Positions 32,497 through 43,702 of a stretch of 64,000 nt of DNA are shown here, one piece after another. The notes below the pieces were generated by a model. That model saw only the letters and a list, made by a program, of their open reading frames with translations, did no database searches and had not been told where the DNA came from. The DNA lies in contig LUVW01000023.1 in assembly GCA_001661515.1 (NCBI GenBank), positions 62,001 through 126,000 of the forward strand, given 5' to 3'. Positions within the stretch are counted from its first letter, which is position 1. Each line of letters starts with the position of its first letter. Source of the DNA: Capniomyces stellatus. Taxonomy: Eukaryota; Kickxellomycota; Harpellomycetes; Harpellales; Legeriomycetaceae. Position numbers and translations under genes: made by a program.

Positions 32497-35400
32497 ATCA
32501 ATTATTCCTTGTTTTAATTTCTGCCTTATAACTCTACACAAATCTTCTTTGCCACTTTACCTTGTCTTTTTTTTTCCTCTTGCATTTCAAACTCAACAAT
32601 CTATCCTCCCTCTCCCCCTTCCATTCAACTTGACTTTTTACCTCTCACATCATATATCCAACTAGACAATCCCAATAATGTACAATCTCTCAATTTACCT
32701 TCTCGTTCTAGAGAATGCCTTCATTTTTTTCTACCGTACATCTGTATAACTGTACAATCTTACTTTTTGTGGTTGGAAATTCTGTTTAATTTGACCAAAT
32801 AAAATACCATTAAAAACGCCTTTTAAAAAAAACTAAAAAATTAAAATCATCTCGTAAAATTCATTTTCTTCTTTTACACAATCCTTCACGCTCACTCCTC
32901 TCCACTCCTCCTTACTCTAAATCACTAATACCAAGCTTCTCCCACCTCATCCATCGCACACTTTATTCATCTCACATCTTTTTTTTTTTTACACCCAACT
33001 AGTCCTAAAACATACCCTTTTTTAAATGATGTTTAGCAAGGTATATCTTTTAAACTCAAAAATACATGTTATATTTGAAATACCATTCAAATCGGTTTAT
33101 TTATCGAGAAAAGTGGGGAGAGACAAGAGGGGAAAGTGAACAACAAAAGAATGGATGTTACTATCTCGACTCGCTTCCATAATCTAATCTTTAAAACACA
33201 CACCTAGTTATCACTACCATTTACCCACTTGTACCAACAAACACTAACAACCACCAACCTGGCCAACATTTGTGTCGGTTTTTTTTATATACTTTCTATT
33301 GAACAAATTGGCGAGTTGCTGAAATAACAGTTATTCTTTAAACTCAACCTACTGCAACTAGTATAGCTAATTAACAAACTATAATTAAGCACTGCTCTTT
33401 AAAATAAATATAACTCTCAATCCTAAACATCCTCTACAAAATGCTATATTATGACCTTTGTTTTTCTTTTTCTTTTTCTTTTTGTTTTTCTTTTTTTTTT
33501 TTTTTGCCAAAATGTAAATGAAATTGTTCCTAATAATGTTTGAGGCGAATGAACACCAAACAAACAAAATGTAAACAAAACAAGGCAAATTTACAACCCT
33601 AAAACATCAACCAAACCAAGCAAATCAAAATTCCTATTTCATCCCCAAAATAAAGCCTATTGTATTAGACCTACTAAATAACTCGACTTTATTTCCTTCA
33701 AAAATAAAACCACTACTAAATAATAATAATAAACGTCACATTTATTTCAACCACAAACTTAAAGTACAAGTTTCATCCAACTCTTCTTTTTTTTTCTTTT
33801 TTTTTTCTTTGTTGCCTTTTTTTTTTTCCAAAATAAAAAGCCTGGAAATAAAAATAAAATTAATAATAATAATAATAATAAAATTAAAATTAAAATTAAT
33901 AAAAAGCCTGTAAATAAAATTAATAATAAACATGTAAATAAAAATAAAAAAAGCCTGGAAAGTAACAAACATTACTATTAAACCCATCTTTCCCTCCTCC
34001 ACCGCCAACACCACGCCAACTTATTCACCACAGTTACTATTACGCACCACTGCTATAAATTCGTAAACATTGTAAAAATAACCATAGAGTAAAAATACCA
34101 CCTGAACCTTTTTTTTTGCCTTTTTTTTTTCTTTTTTATTTTGACTAGGAAATATTCCAAAATCCCTTCCTTAATTGCACACCTTGTTTTCCAATCAAAC
34201 TTCAATCCTCTCTACAACATGAGTGGTTTATAAATACAATGTTACAAACAAATTAGTACTCTCGATCATTTATACTTATTTTAAACTATAAATACACAAA
34301 ATGTTTTAGTGTCATTTCTAATCTATTTTCGGTATATCGGTTTATTTACTATTTTATTTTTTACACTTTTATTTTACATTTTACTCGATCAAAGTGCAAC
34401 ACAGTAATTAATAAAATCTCTATTTCAAATTCCACCCAAACACACTCCCTCCCCCCCCCCTCCTACTTTCTATTACTACTATCAATATACACTCTACCAA
34501 TACTACACTCTACCAATACTACTATATATCACTACTACTCTATATCACTACTGTTCTATATTACTATCATCATTGCCACTACTGTCACTTACATTTGCCT
34601 AATTCACAATAGCACCTTAAACCGCCCTGGTCATTTTATTTTTGTATGTCATTTTAAAAATACATACCTCTTTTTCCAATTCTCTAAAATTATTTTTGAA
34701 AAGTATGCAAACTGCATTTTGAACATTTAATATCTCCTTCTTATTCAGGTAAAAACATTACTTTACTACTATCCTCATATTAATTCCAACCATATTCAAT
34801 CTTCATTTTCTTACTATTCACTTGTGTTGCTTTTGTCGGCCATATACCAAACATTTACAATTTGAATAAATATAATTAGTTTTCCATTTAAATACGGAAA
34901 TTCTCATTATTTAACATTTTAAATCCTAGGCCTATTTTCTCAAACTAAAATATCAAATAAAACAAAAACAGTAACATTAACTATCACTTTTTTTTTTACT
35001 TTTACTTTTTCATTTCTTATTTACCTTTTTTTGCATTCAAAATATTATAGCCAACCCATTCAAGTCAGGCCAACATATATTGCAAATACCGACATAATAC
35101 GTTGAAGAAATACACTCTTCTTTATTCGGATACCTTCAAACATCAAATACTCAAATAACAAAAGTACACTCGGCAGTCTCCCTTAACCAAGAACCAAGAA
35201 ATAAACAAAACCAAACATCGAATACCTAAATCGACCAAGAAAAAGTTGTACGAACAAATATCTTCAACCAAGGTTATGAAACATACAAACACAACAGGTA
35301 AAGTTTGAGCTGTCGTTTTTTATTTTTTTTAATCTAGAAAAAACAAAAACAACTACCAAACTAAGAACTAACAAAAGTCAGAATCGAACCAAAACGCACA

Positions 35401-35549
35401 CGCACAAATCACTTTGTGAAATACGACCGAATATCATCAACTACACAATACACACCCACACACAATAGTATCACTTGATTAAAAAAGTAACGCCATCGTT
35501 AAGCAAATAACTTTCTGGTATATCGAAAGGTTTGCTTGTTAACTGTAAA
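32231..35549. other. 3.3-kb AT-rich region between prefoldin and kinase genes
   Basis: Mostly T-rich and A/C-rich low-complexity sequence with a T run at about 32468-32495 and TAA/ATT microsatellites near 33860-33900. A short upstream exon for the kinase is possible at 35276-35297 (ATG, 7 codons plus one base, donor CAG|GTAAAG) joining in phase to an acceptor ending at 35529. No other gene seen. Confidence 0.5.
32468..32495. repeat. Poly-T run
   Basis: About 28 consecutive T bases; one of several runs over 20 bases in the window (also near 10211-10252, 12474-12498, 40840-40863, 45943-45966). Confidence 0.9.
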
Positions 35550-37492
35550 ATGATAAATGAAAATTTATACAGCTACAATGGACAGAATAACATAAAAATT
35601 GCCCCTAGAAGAGCAAATCACCCCGATGATAACACCAACTGTATCAATAATATCACCAACAGCGACATAAACCATGTATATACTCTAACAAGAAACCAAA
35701 CCGACAAAAGCCCAGCAGAACAATATATCAACAACTACATTCACAACGAACCATTCCTGCTACAGCCACCAAAGCTACTACAAACATCAAAATCAACTGC
35801 AAATTTCAACACATCTGCCGCAAACGTATCTAACCACTGGAACTCCATTTCCCCTGTTCTAAACAGCGAAATGCACAAAAACGAGCCAATGACATCATAC
35901 ATAACCCAAAAAAACCAGTACTTGGACCACAATCTACCCAGCCCAAACCAATCCATGCATCTCAACTCTTTTACTTGCACCAATACCCTTGTCGAAAAAC
36001 AAAACGTTGAAAAGCCTGCCACAAAACCAAACCAAAAAAACGATTCTAAACAAAACTCCGAGTCCCTAAACGCAATCGACGGCGCCTTGTCTGTTACTGT
36101 CCGGCCGCCAGGATACATTAGAAAAAACTATGGCGCACCAGTCAAAACTCTGGGCGCTGGAACCGGCGGTGTTGTAAAACTATTTGGAGATTCTTCTATT
36201 GGAAAGGTGAGTTATTTTTGGTTCCACAAAACCACACTAAACGTACATTTGTTTATTTGCTTTTGCTTGGAGACACAGAACTAGCAAGCCTGAACTTTAA
36301 ACCAAATTCCCTTTTATTTTTTATTGTAAAATCTTAAACTAAAAATGTGCTTAATATTGTTAATAAATTGTAGGTTGTTGCCATCAAACATTTTAACAAG
36401 CAGGTTGTAAACGAAAGTGGCTACAGAAACGTGGTGCGATCGTGTTTGGCGGAACTAGCTATAAACATGAACGTAAACCACCGGAATATAGTGCAAACCC
36501 TAGAGGTGGTAATGGAATACGACCAGTCATACTACTCGGTGATGGAATACTGCCCCACAGACCTATTTGCGCTGCTACAAAACAACAACCTATCGATTGA
36601 AGAAATAAACTGCTACTTTGGTCAACTAATAAACGGAGTCGCATACCTGCACAAACGAGGAATAGCGCACCGGGACTTGAAACTAGACAACCTGTGTGTG
36701 GACGGAAACGGTGTGTTAAAAATAATTGACTTTGGCTGCGCAACAATATTTAGACGAAGAATACCAGAAAGTCGAATGTCAGAAAACTCGTCCCCAGAAA
36801 TGCACCACCAAGCAGCGCTGCAGCAGAGCCCAACACAGGCAAGCTTTGACATGATTGGCAAGCGTTTGGAAATCTCAGCTGAAGCTGACCAAACACTAAA
36901 CTCCTTTAACGAACTTCACCATCCCAACTTTGGCACCAGTAGCAGCAACAACAGCTTTATAAAGAAACTAAACAGTCTGCAATTCAATGGCGAAAACTTT
37001 TCCAATCAAAACCCCGATTTTAACCGAACCAATTTTGATCGGCTAAATGGCACCAGACACCTTGGGCAGTCAGGAAGCTTCCATTATGTTGATTTGAAAT
37101 CGCATGGACTCTGTGGCTCCGACCCATACATTGCCCCCGAGCTGTACACACTCGAGTCATACGACTCTAGAAAAGCAGATATTTGGGCAACCGGAATCAT
37201 CCTGCTCTCCATGTACAACCTCCACTTTCCCTGGGACATTGCAAACCCATCCAAAGACAAAAACTTCCTTGCCTACCTCAAATCCCCGTCCGAGTTCATC
37301 GATTGCTGGCTAGCTGAGCGGTACGAGTGCAACAACTTGGTTAAAAAGATGCTTGATCCAATTCCCGACACCCGACTACTGGTTGAAGACGTTATGTGCA
37401 ACAATTGGTTTACTCAAATTAATATTTGCAGCAACACCAACAATATCAACTCGCACACTCACACCAATGTAAACCAATGCTACAACCACTGA
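35550..37492 (+). CDS. Ser/Thr kinase of the HAL4/HAL5-NPR family
   Basis: Two exons, 35550-36206 and 36374-37492 (intron GTGAGT...TTGTAG, phase 0), 591 residues from the first in-frame ATG. An upstream exon at 35276-35297 would add eight residues in frame ahead of the present reading. The N-terminal 190 residues are disordered (Asn/Gln/Ser-rich). The kinase domain starts KNYGAPVKTLGAGTGG, has the catalytic Lys in VAIK, HRDLKLDN, DFG, and GSDPYIAPE with a late KADIWATGI. This family in yeast regulates plasma-membrane transporters such as Trk K+ channels and nutrient permeases. The activation segment carries an insert of about 115 residues, rich in Asn and Ser, between DFG and APE. The intron splits the gene between the glycine loop and the catalytic lysine. 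Confidence 0.92.
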
Positions 37493-38047
37493 GCGGAGAT
37501 TTTGCTCCCCCCCCCCCTTTTTTTTTGCTTTGCATTCTGTATAGTTAAAAGTAAATAAATAAATAAAAAGTATATAATCATTGTTGATGGTTTCTAACAA
37601 TTGTGTGTCTAGTTTGTTCTCAAACCAATATAACGTCAGATTTAAGTCCATGCGGGTAAATCAAAATACGAAATAAATAATTCAATTCTTAAAGAAGCGG
37701 AGCACGTTTCCCCGTAAAAGGCAATGATTATGATGAATTCTTTTGGAATAATAATTAAAACTGCTGGGTATTAACTTGCTAAAAAAAATAAGTCTGTTGT
37801 CATATAGCAGCCAAAAAAAAAATTTTGTGATTTTACGGGGGAAATATGTTATTACCAGGAACTTTTAAGAATGGCAGACAAATAGCTAAACAAAACAGCA
37901 AAGTAAAATATATTAGAGCAACAATATTTGAAATAAAATATATATAGTAGTTTTGATATGCTGCATTCGCTGTCAATAAATCACATAAATAAAATAAAAA
38001 TAAATTAGAGCAGAATGGGTGTGATTCGAAACTGCTGAAAGCGAGTG
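37493..38047. other. Convergent 3' region between the kinase and LeuA genes
   Basis: AT-rich, includes a C run near 37508-37517. No gene seen. Confidence 0.6.
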
Positions 38048-39833
38048 TTAAATTGGGATACTTCGGCTTTTAAGCGAAGAGCGTAAAGAACTTCCAGCAG
38101 CATCAGTGCTGGAAATAAGTCTGTTGACGGCAGAAATGTAGGCATATGCTGATGCTTTGATCACGTCGTTGTCAATTCCAATGCCAGTATAAATCGGCAA
38201 TTCCGAATCCTCAACATCTTTGTTGGCAGTTGTTGGTTGGGAAAAAGAATTGCTTTTTTTCTCTGATCCACAGTTTCTTTGCTGGATTTTGATAGTGACC
38301 TTGCCAACCGAGTCACTGCCACAGCCTGTTGAAGATAGGTTGTAGGATGTTAATGAGATGTTTATCCTGACAATGCGTCTGATAGTGTTGAAAACAGCTT
38401 CGAGGGAGCCGTTTTTGGCTATTGCAGAGTCTGTAATCGATTCACCTGTGGAGTTGTTCTTTAATGAGACTGTTGCTGTTGAAAAGATTCCAGTTCCACT
38501 AAACACTTGGATGTGTTCAAGTCCAAAAAATGGAATCTCTGTAGCAGCACCCTTGGGTTTGCTGGTGGGCTCATTTGGCGTGTTGCTTTGGTGTGGTTGA
38601 CTGGCTGTGCTGGAATTTGCAACAGAGTTTGAAATTATCTCTGAAACTATTGCGTGCAGATCGTCGTCAGTAATAGCCGACTTTTTACCGTCAGCAACCT
38701 GCTTGAATTTAGCAAATATACCGTTGGTTTGCTCTTCAGTAAACGACCCGTCAGCATAGCCCAAAATTTCAAGCCTGGATTTGATTGCATGGCGGCCAGA
38801 GTGTTTTCCCAGGAGGAGGTTTGAGGTGTAAACCCCAACATCTTCAGGACGGATAATCTCGTATGTTTCCCTGTTCTTCAAAACACCGTCCTGGTGAATC
38901 CCTGCTTCATGCAAAAATGCGTTTTTGCCTACAATTGCCTTGTTTGGCTGGACAATCATCCCACTTAGGTCTGAAACCATTCTTGAAATTGGTGCGAGCA
39001 GCTTGGTGTTGATTGTGTGTTCCACCTGGTACGCGTTGGGGTGGGTGTGAATGTTCATAACAACTTCCTCCAACGCCGTGTTTCCTGCACGCTCGCCTAT
39101 TCCATTGATTGTCACCTCAACCTGGCGTGCTCCGTTTGAAATTCCCGACAGTGTGTTTGCGGTAGCAAGACCAAGGTCATTGTGGCAGTGAACAGACCAA
39201 ACCACGTTTTCTGAACCAACAGTGTTCTTGATCAGGTAACTAACAAGCTCGCCAAACTCTGTTGGCGACAAGTATCCAACCGTGTCTGGAATGTTAAGCG
39301 TTGTTGCACCTGCCTCAATAACAGCTTCAAAAACTTTGACAAGAAACTCTGGGTCTGATCTAGCCCCATCTTCAGGAGAAAACTCAATATCGTCACAAAG
39401 ACTCTTTGCAAACCTCACAGCCTCAACAACCTTCTCTAAACACTGCTCACGCGTTATCCTCAGTTTGTACTTGAGATGGATATCACTGGTTGCCAAAAAC
39501 ACGTGGATCCTGTGGAGCGGTGCTTTTTTGATTGCATCAAAAGTCAACTGAACGTCTTTTTTTTTTTGCTCTTGCAAACGCACAAACTACAACTGGCTTT
39601 CCTATCTTTTCACGGCCCTCCATTAGCCCACCAACTTCTTTTGAAATTCTCTCAACTGCTGAAAAGTCTCCTGGTGAAGCTATTGGGAGCCCCACCTCAA
39701 GCACATCCACTCCCAACTTGGATAGCTGTTTGGCAATAAGCACTTTTTCTTCTAAATTAAGAGTCACGCCCGGTGATTGCTCACCATCTCTTAAAGTGGT
39801 ATCAAAAATTATAAGTTTATCCTTTCTGGTCAT
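38048..39833 (-). CDS. 2-isopropylmalate synthase, LeuA class 1 (bacterial/plant type), with an apparent frameshift
   Basis: Condenses acetyl-CoA with 2-ketoisovalerate in leucine synthesis. The N-terminal frame starts at 39833 ([30 protein letters not shown]) and breaks at a T run at 39557-39567; removing one base restores ARAKKKDVQ and an intact frame to the stop at 38048, about 595 residues. Domain order: TIM barrel with metal-binding [15 protein letters not shown], then [11 protein letters not shown] and the C-terminal LeuA regulatory domain ([16 protein letters not shown]). The C-terminal domain carries a Ser/Asn-rich insert. Fungal Leu4/Leu9 belong to the longer class-2 form, so this is unusual. 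No mitochondrial targeting peptide is seen. The break is probably a homopolymer error. Confidence 0.9.
39557..39567 (-). other. Homopolymer frameshift in LeuA
   Basis: Eleven T (A on the coding strand). Ten would give the in-frame ARAKKKD junction that matches the LeuA family spacing; eleven shift the frame to an early stop. Confidence 0.8.
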
Positions 39834-39863
39834 TTTTTTTTTTTTTTTTGGTTTGGCTTTTTT

Positions 39864-39886
39864 NNNNNNNNNNNNNNNNNNNNNNN
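39864..39886. other. Assembly gap, 23 N
   Basis: The same sequence (long T run followed by GGTTTGGCTT) stands on both sides of the gap, as expected if two contig ends overlap rather than being separated. Confidence 0.85.
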
Positions 39887-40121
39887 TTTTTTTTTTTTTT
39901 TTTGGTTTGGCTTTGTTGAGTTGTCAATGACACTTGGTTGTTAATATATATTCTTTTTTACGTTGTTTAAAGTGCTTGGAACTGAAGCTATGTAGCGCTT
40001 TTTTTGTAAAGATTTACTCTACTCCAAATCAAATTCTCGGGGGGCAGGGCAAGCTTTTATGCTGAAATATATTATTATTATTTTGGTTTGTTAAGCAGTT
40101 GGTCCTTGTAAACAAACCAGA

Positions 40122-40145
40122 GGGGTGGGGGGTGGGGGGTGGGGG
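40122..40145 (+). other. Candidate G-quadruplex (four G runs, single-T loops)
   Basis: Runs of 4, 6, 6 and 5 G separated by single T bases. Lies about 290 bases upstream of the LeuA start codon, on the template strand of that gene. Confidence 0.8.
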
Positions 40146-40877
40146 TTACATACTTTGTGACGACATGATATAACGTAAACAAGTCATTACCCGTCTTAAA
40201 GTCGGCAATTTTAATTAACGAACTGATTTTTTTTTGACATCTAGTAGATTATCAAACAATTAGCAACTGAAAATATGTACCTAAAAAGTTACCTGTACAT
40301 AAAAAGTTACTTGTACCTAAAAAAAAAATGTCTAGTAAAAAAAAGTAAATGAAGTTAATGAGTAATTAAGACGGATACCAGATCGAAAAGTCGTCCCGGT
40401 TTAATTTGCCACTAAAATTAACCTAGAATAAAATAAAAAAAAGAAACGGAAAAAAAAACAGAACCAAGTAAAACAACGATACGAAAAGAAAAATAAGTAA
40501 ATATGGCACGGTAACAAACCTCCCCCCCCCCCTAAATCTAAAGGAAGATTGACATGAAATAAACAGACACGATTTTATTGTAGAAACATTTATAAAATTT
40601 CACATATATTAACGAACATATTAATAAATTTCAATAAAAGAATAAACCAGGCGATCAAGCTAGTTTTGGTAGTTGGAACTAAAAATTCGAGGATGGATAT
40701 TGAATGGTTGGGGGAGGTGAGAATAAGTAGGAGTAAAGCGATTACGCAGTCAAGAAATAAACTTTGGGGGAAGGGTAATAATGACAAAATAGATTTATTT
40801 AAACGAAAAGGAAATAAAAAAGCAGAAAAACAACAACAACAAAAAAAAAAAAAAAAAAAAAAAGGAAAGAAATAGGA

Positions 40878-41514
40878 CTAGAGAGTAGCTGAAGGAGTAG
40901 AGGAAAGATCAATAAGCAAATGACCATGATTAAATTCAGGTATGCTTTGTAAATGTGGGGGGTTGACAAACCAGAGGTACTTTGCATTGGGACCAAAGCG
41001 GGAATGAAGGAACTGTTGGACAATGGAATCAGGTTTGTTACCAACGGTTAACGGGATGGTTGACCATAGGAGGTAATGCGAAATGGAATTTTCGATGGCG
41101 TAGGGAAAGTCATTTTTTTTGAGCAAAAAGGGAGAGTTTGTGGAAGAGGGATTCTGGTCGAATAGGGAGTTTATTACGTGATTTTTGATATATTCGGTGA
41201 CAGAGCCGTACTCGGTTCTTATAGAGTTCATTTTTTCGTCGTATATTTGTTGGTCGCGTTTTGTTCGACCTAGCTTTTCGAGCTGACCACTGTTTATTAT
41301 GACATCCAGTTCTTGCCACCCAAGTAACCTTTTTATTTTCAATTATTTACAAGTTTTTTTAATTTAATTTTTTACAAGTTTTACAAAAAGATAAAGTACG
41401 AGAATTATATCAAGTTGGGTTGATTATTTGTTGGTTAAATGAATGGGAGGGGGGAAAGGAAATTTAGTTGTATTTAGTTTACCTGGAACCATCGTTGATA
41501 CGTTTAGTGGGCAT
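40878..41514 (-). CDS. DUF3605 protein (N-acetylglucosamine-induced GIG1/NGI1 family)
   Basis: Two exons, 41514-41483 and 41328-40878 (intron GTAAAC...AAAAAG, phase 2), 160 residues. The tiny first exon encodes MPTKRINDGS. Exon 2 holds the DUF3605 signature: LGWQELDVIINSGQLEKLGR, then YGSVTEYI, DFPYAIENSISHYLLWS, and a C-terminal WFVNPP...EFNHGHLLI with the conserved His. Members are induced by N-acetylglucosamine in Candida, but their biochemical function is unknown. The protein looks cytosolic and compact. The same-strand ChAP gene follows upstream in the window without shared signals. Confidence 0.85.
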
Positions 41515-42149
41515 ATTCGACTAGTTGGATAATTCGGAGATGTTTTTCTTTTGGTTACGCAAGGACCAATAAAGACAATAATAATAATAAAGTTAAAAGG
41601 AGTAAACAAATTTATAACTTTCGTCACTTTCCCGCCTCCCCCCCCCCTGGCAAAACTGACAATCAAAGTGGTAATGTTTGGAAATAAATAAAAAGCTAAA
41701 ACCAAAACCAAGAAATAAATAAATAGCCAAAACCAAAGTTAAAAAGAAACTAGAAAGAAACAAAAGCAAAGACTATGAAGAGAGTATTTATAAGATTTAA
41801 TATATATATAAAAAAAAAGTAAGAATGAAAATGAAAAGTAAAAGAAAAGAATGAAAATAGAAAAAAAAGTAAGAATGGAAATGCAAGAGAAAATGAAAAT
41901 GAAAAAAAAAAGGCAAGATTATAAATATAAGCACATTGTTTGTTATTTTAGGCATGAATGGGGGAAGGGAAAGGGGGAAATAGTGGTATGAATGATTTGC
42001 AGCAAATGGGATAAATAGTAAAGTTAATAGGGTAATTTATAGACTTTTGGATAAATAAATGAGATAATAAAGATAAAAATAAAGGTAATAATAAAGAAAA
42101 TAAAGAGATAATAAATAAAGGTAATAATAAAGAAAATAAAGAAAAAAAA
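41515..42149. other. Intergenic
   Basis: AT-rich with GAAAAT/AAATAAAG repeats near 41820-41910 and 42060-42145. No gene seen. Confidence 0.6.
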
Positions 42150-43664
42150 CTACCAATTATAGCCACTAGTCTTAAACTCCTGAGAAACAGCAATGTACCT
42201 GGTAACAAGCTTGAAAACATTAGGTTTGAGACTCATGCTAATAACAGTGTTTTGGACTTTGCTTAACCCAAACTTGGAAATAAGACATAGGACAACCTTA
42301 CAGACAAAAGTGGGATAGACCATATCATTGTACCAGCGGTGGTTAAAGACGGTGAGCCAGACAATGGCAACCAGACAGGACTTCAAGTCTGGATGATTAG
42401 AAGTAGATCCGACAAAAGCAGAGTGGGAAAGGGAAAGGGAAAGGGAAGAAGAAACAGTAGGGGTTGTGGGGACGGGAAAGTCGGGAATTCTGTGCTGGAC
42501 TCCGGTAGAATAATTGGGTGGGGCAGAGGAATTGAGAGATGGGGTGGATGGAGTAGTGGGGTGAGCAGCAGTGACTGAGGAAGAGAAAGAGGAGGAGGGG
42601 AAGGAAGAGGAAGGGGATGAGCCTAGAGACAAATTGGTGAGTTCAAGGAGTTTAGACCAGGAATGAGCACTGAATCTGTACTCCAAAGACATTAAATAGG
42701 CGGATTTTGCCTCTTCAAAGTGGAGTAGTCTCATGCTCACATCCCCCAACGCTTCCCACTCGGCCTGGGTATGTCTGAATGTGACTGGCTGGCCAGTGGT
42801 CTTGAGGTGGTGCATCTCGGTTCTCCACATTGTATACACTCGCAAGTCTTCATACAACACCATAAACAAATTATCCAACCATCTCTCACAAAGACGTTTT
42901 GGTCCATTTTGGTCATTTGAATACTTGTTTTCTTCCTCTTCTTGATCTTTTATTTCTTCATTTTCATCATCGTTATAGTCATCATTATCATTATCATTAG
43001 GACCGTCGTTTTGAGGAATTAATTTACCTGCCGATTTCTTTTTCTTGTTTTTTTTCCCAGTTTTGTTTTCTTTTATTACCTCTTTTATTTCAATTTCTAT
43101 TTCCTTTTCAATCTCCTCTTCTATTTCTTCTTCTATTTCTTTCTTTAATTCTTCTTCTATTTCTTTCTTTAATTCTTCTTTTATTCCTTCTTCTATTTCT
43201 TCCTCTATTTCTTTCTTTAATTCTTCTTTAATTTCTTCTGTTATTTCTTCAATTTCATTTTGATCGGCGGGACCGTCCTGATCGCCGGTTTCTACCGGTA
43301 CTTGTTGATCCAATACTTCTTGTTGATCCAATACTTCTTGTTGATCCAATACTTCTTGTTGATCCAATACTTCTTGTTGATCTTGTTGGGTGGGGCTGGT
43401 AGTGTCAATGACATTCATGGCTCTGACAGAACTGCGGTATTCTTCTTCCATGACAAATGCACTGGACCTGAGCTTAAGCAAATCGTCCCAGCCAATGTGT
43501 TCAGCAATAAGAGTAAGTAATTGGTAAGCTTTACTGAATGTTCCCTTAAGGTTTGGGGCTGGCAGTCTGAGGAGGCCAGACTTTTCATTGGTGGCGATTT
43601 CAGCAGATAAAGACATTTGATCTTCATTTGGTGTTCTTTCTGGGTTGTTGTTTGGTGTAGTTTG

Positions 43665-43702
<38 letters not shown>

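Larger units (their letters stand above)
39834..40877. other. LeuA upstream region with gap and G-quadruplex motif
   Basis: Contains a 23-N gap (39864-39886) flanked by matching poly-T/GGTTTGGCTT sequence on both sides, the G-rich tract at 40122-40145, and a 24-base A run near 40840-40863. No gene seen. Confidence 0.6.

Noticed and set aside
32221..32531. Phe/Leu-rich plus-strand frames upstream of prefoldin and in other T-rich tracts
   Set aside because: Poly-T runs read as Phe; no start context, homologue or splice support.
35380..35400. A B-box-like sequence (reverse complement GGTTCGATTC) suggesting a tRNA
   Set aside because: The flanking bases do not form a T stem, and no matching acceptor or D arm is present.
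39557..39567. Programmed frameshifting in LeuA
   Set aside because: No recoding is known for this family; a homopolymer sequencing error explains it more simply, and a similar one-base defect occurs in another gene here.
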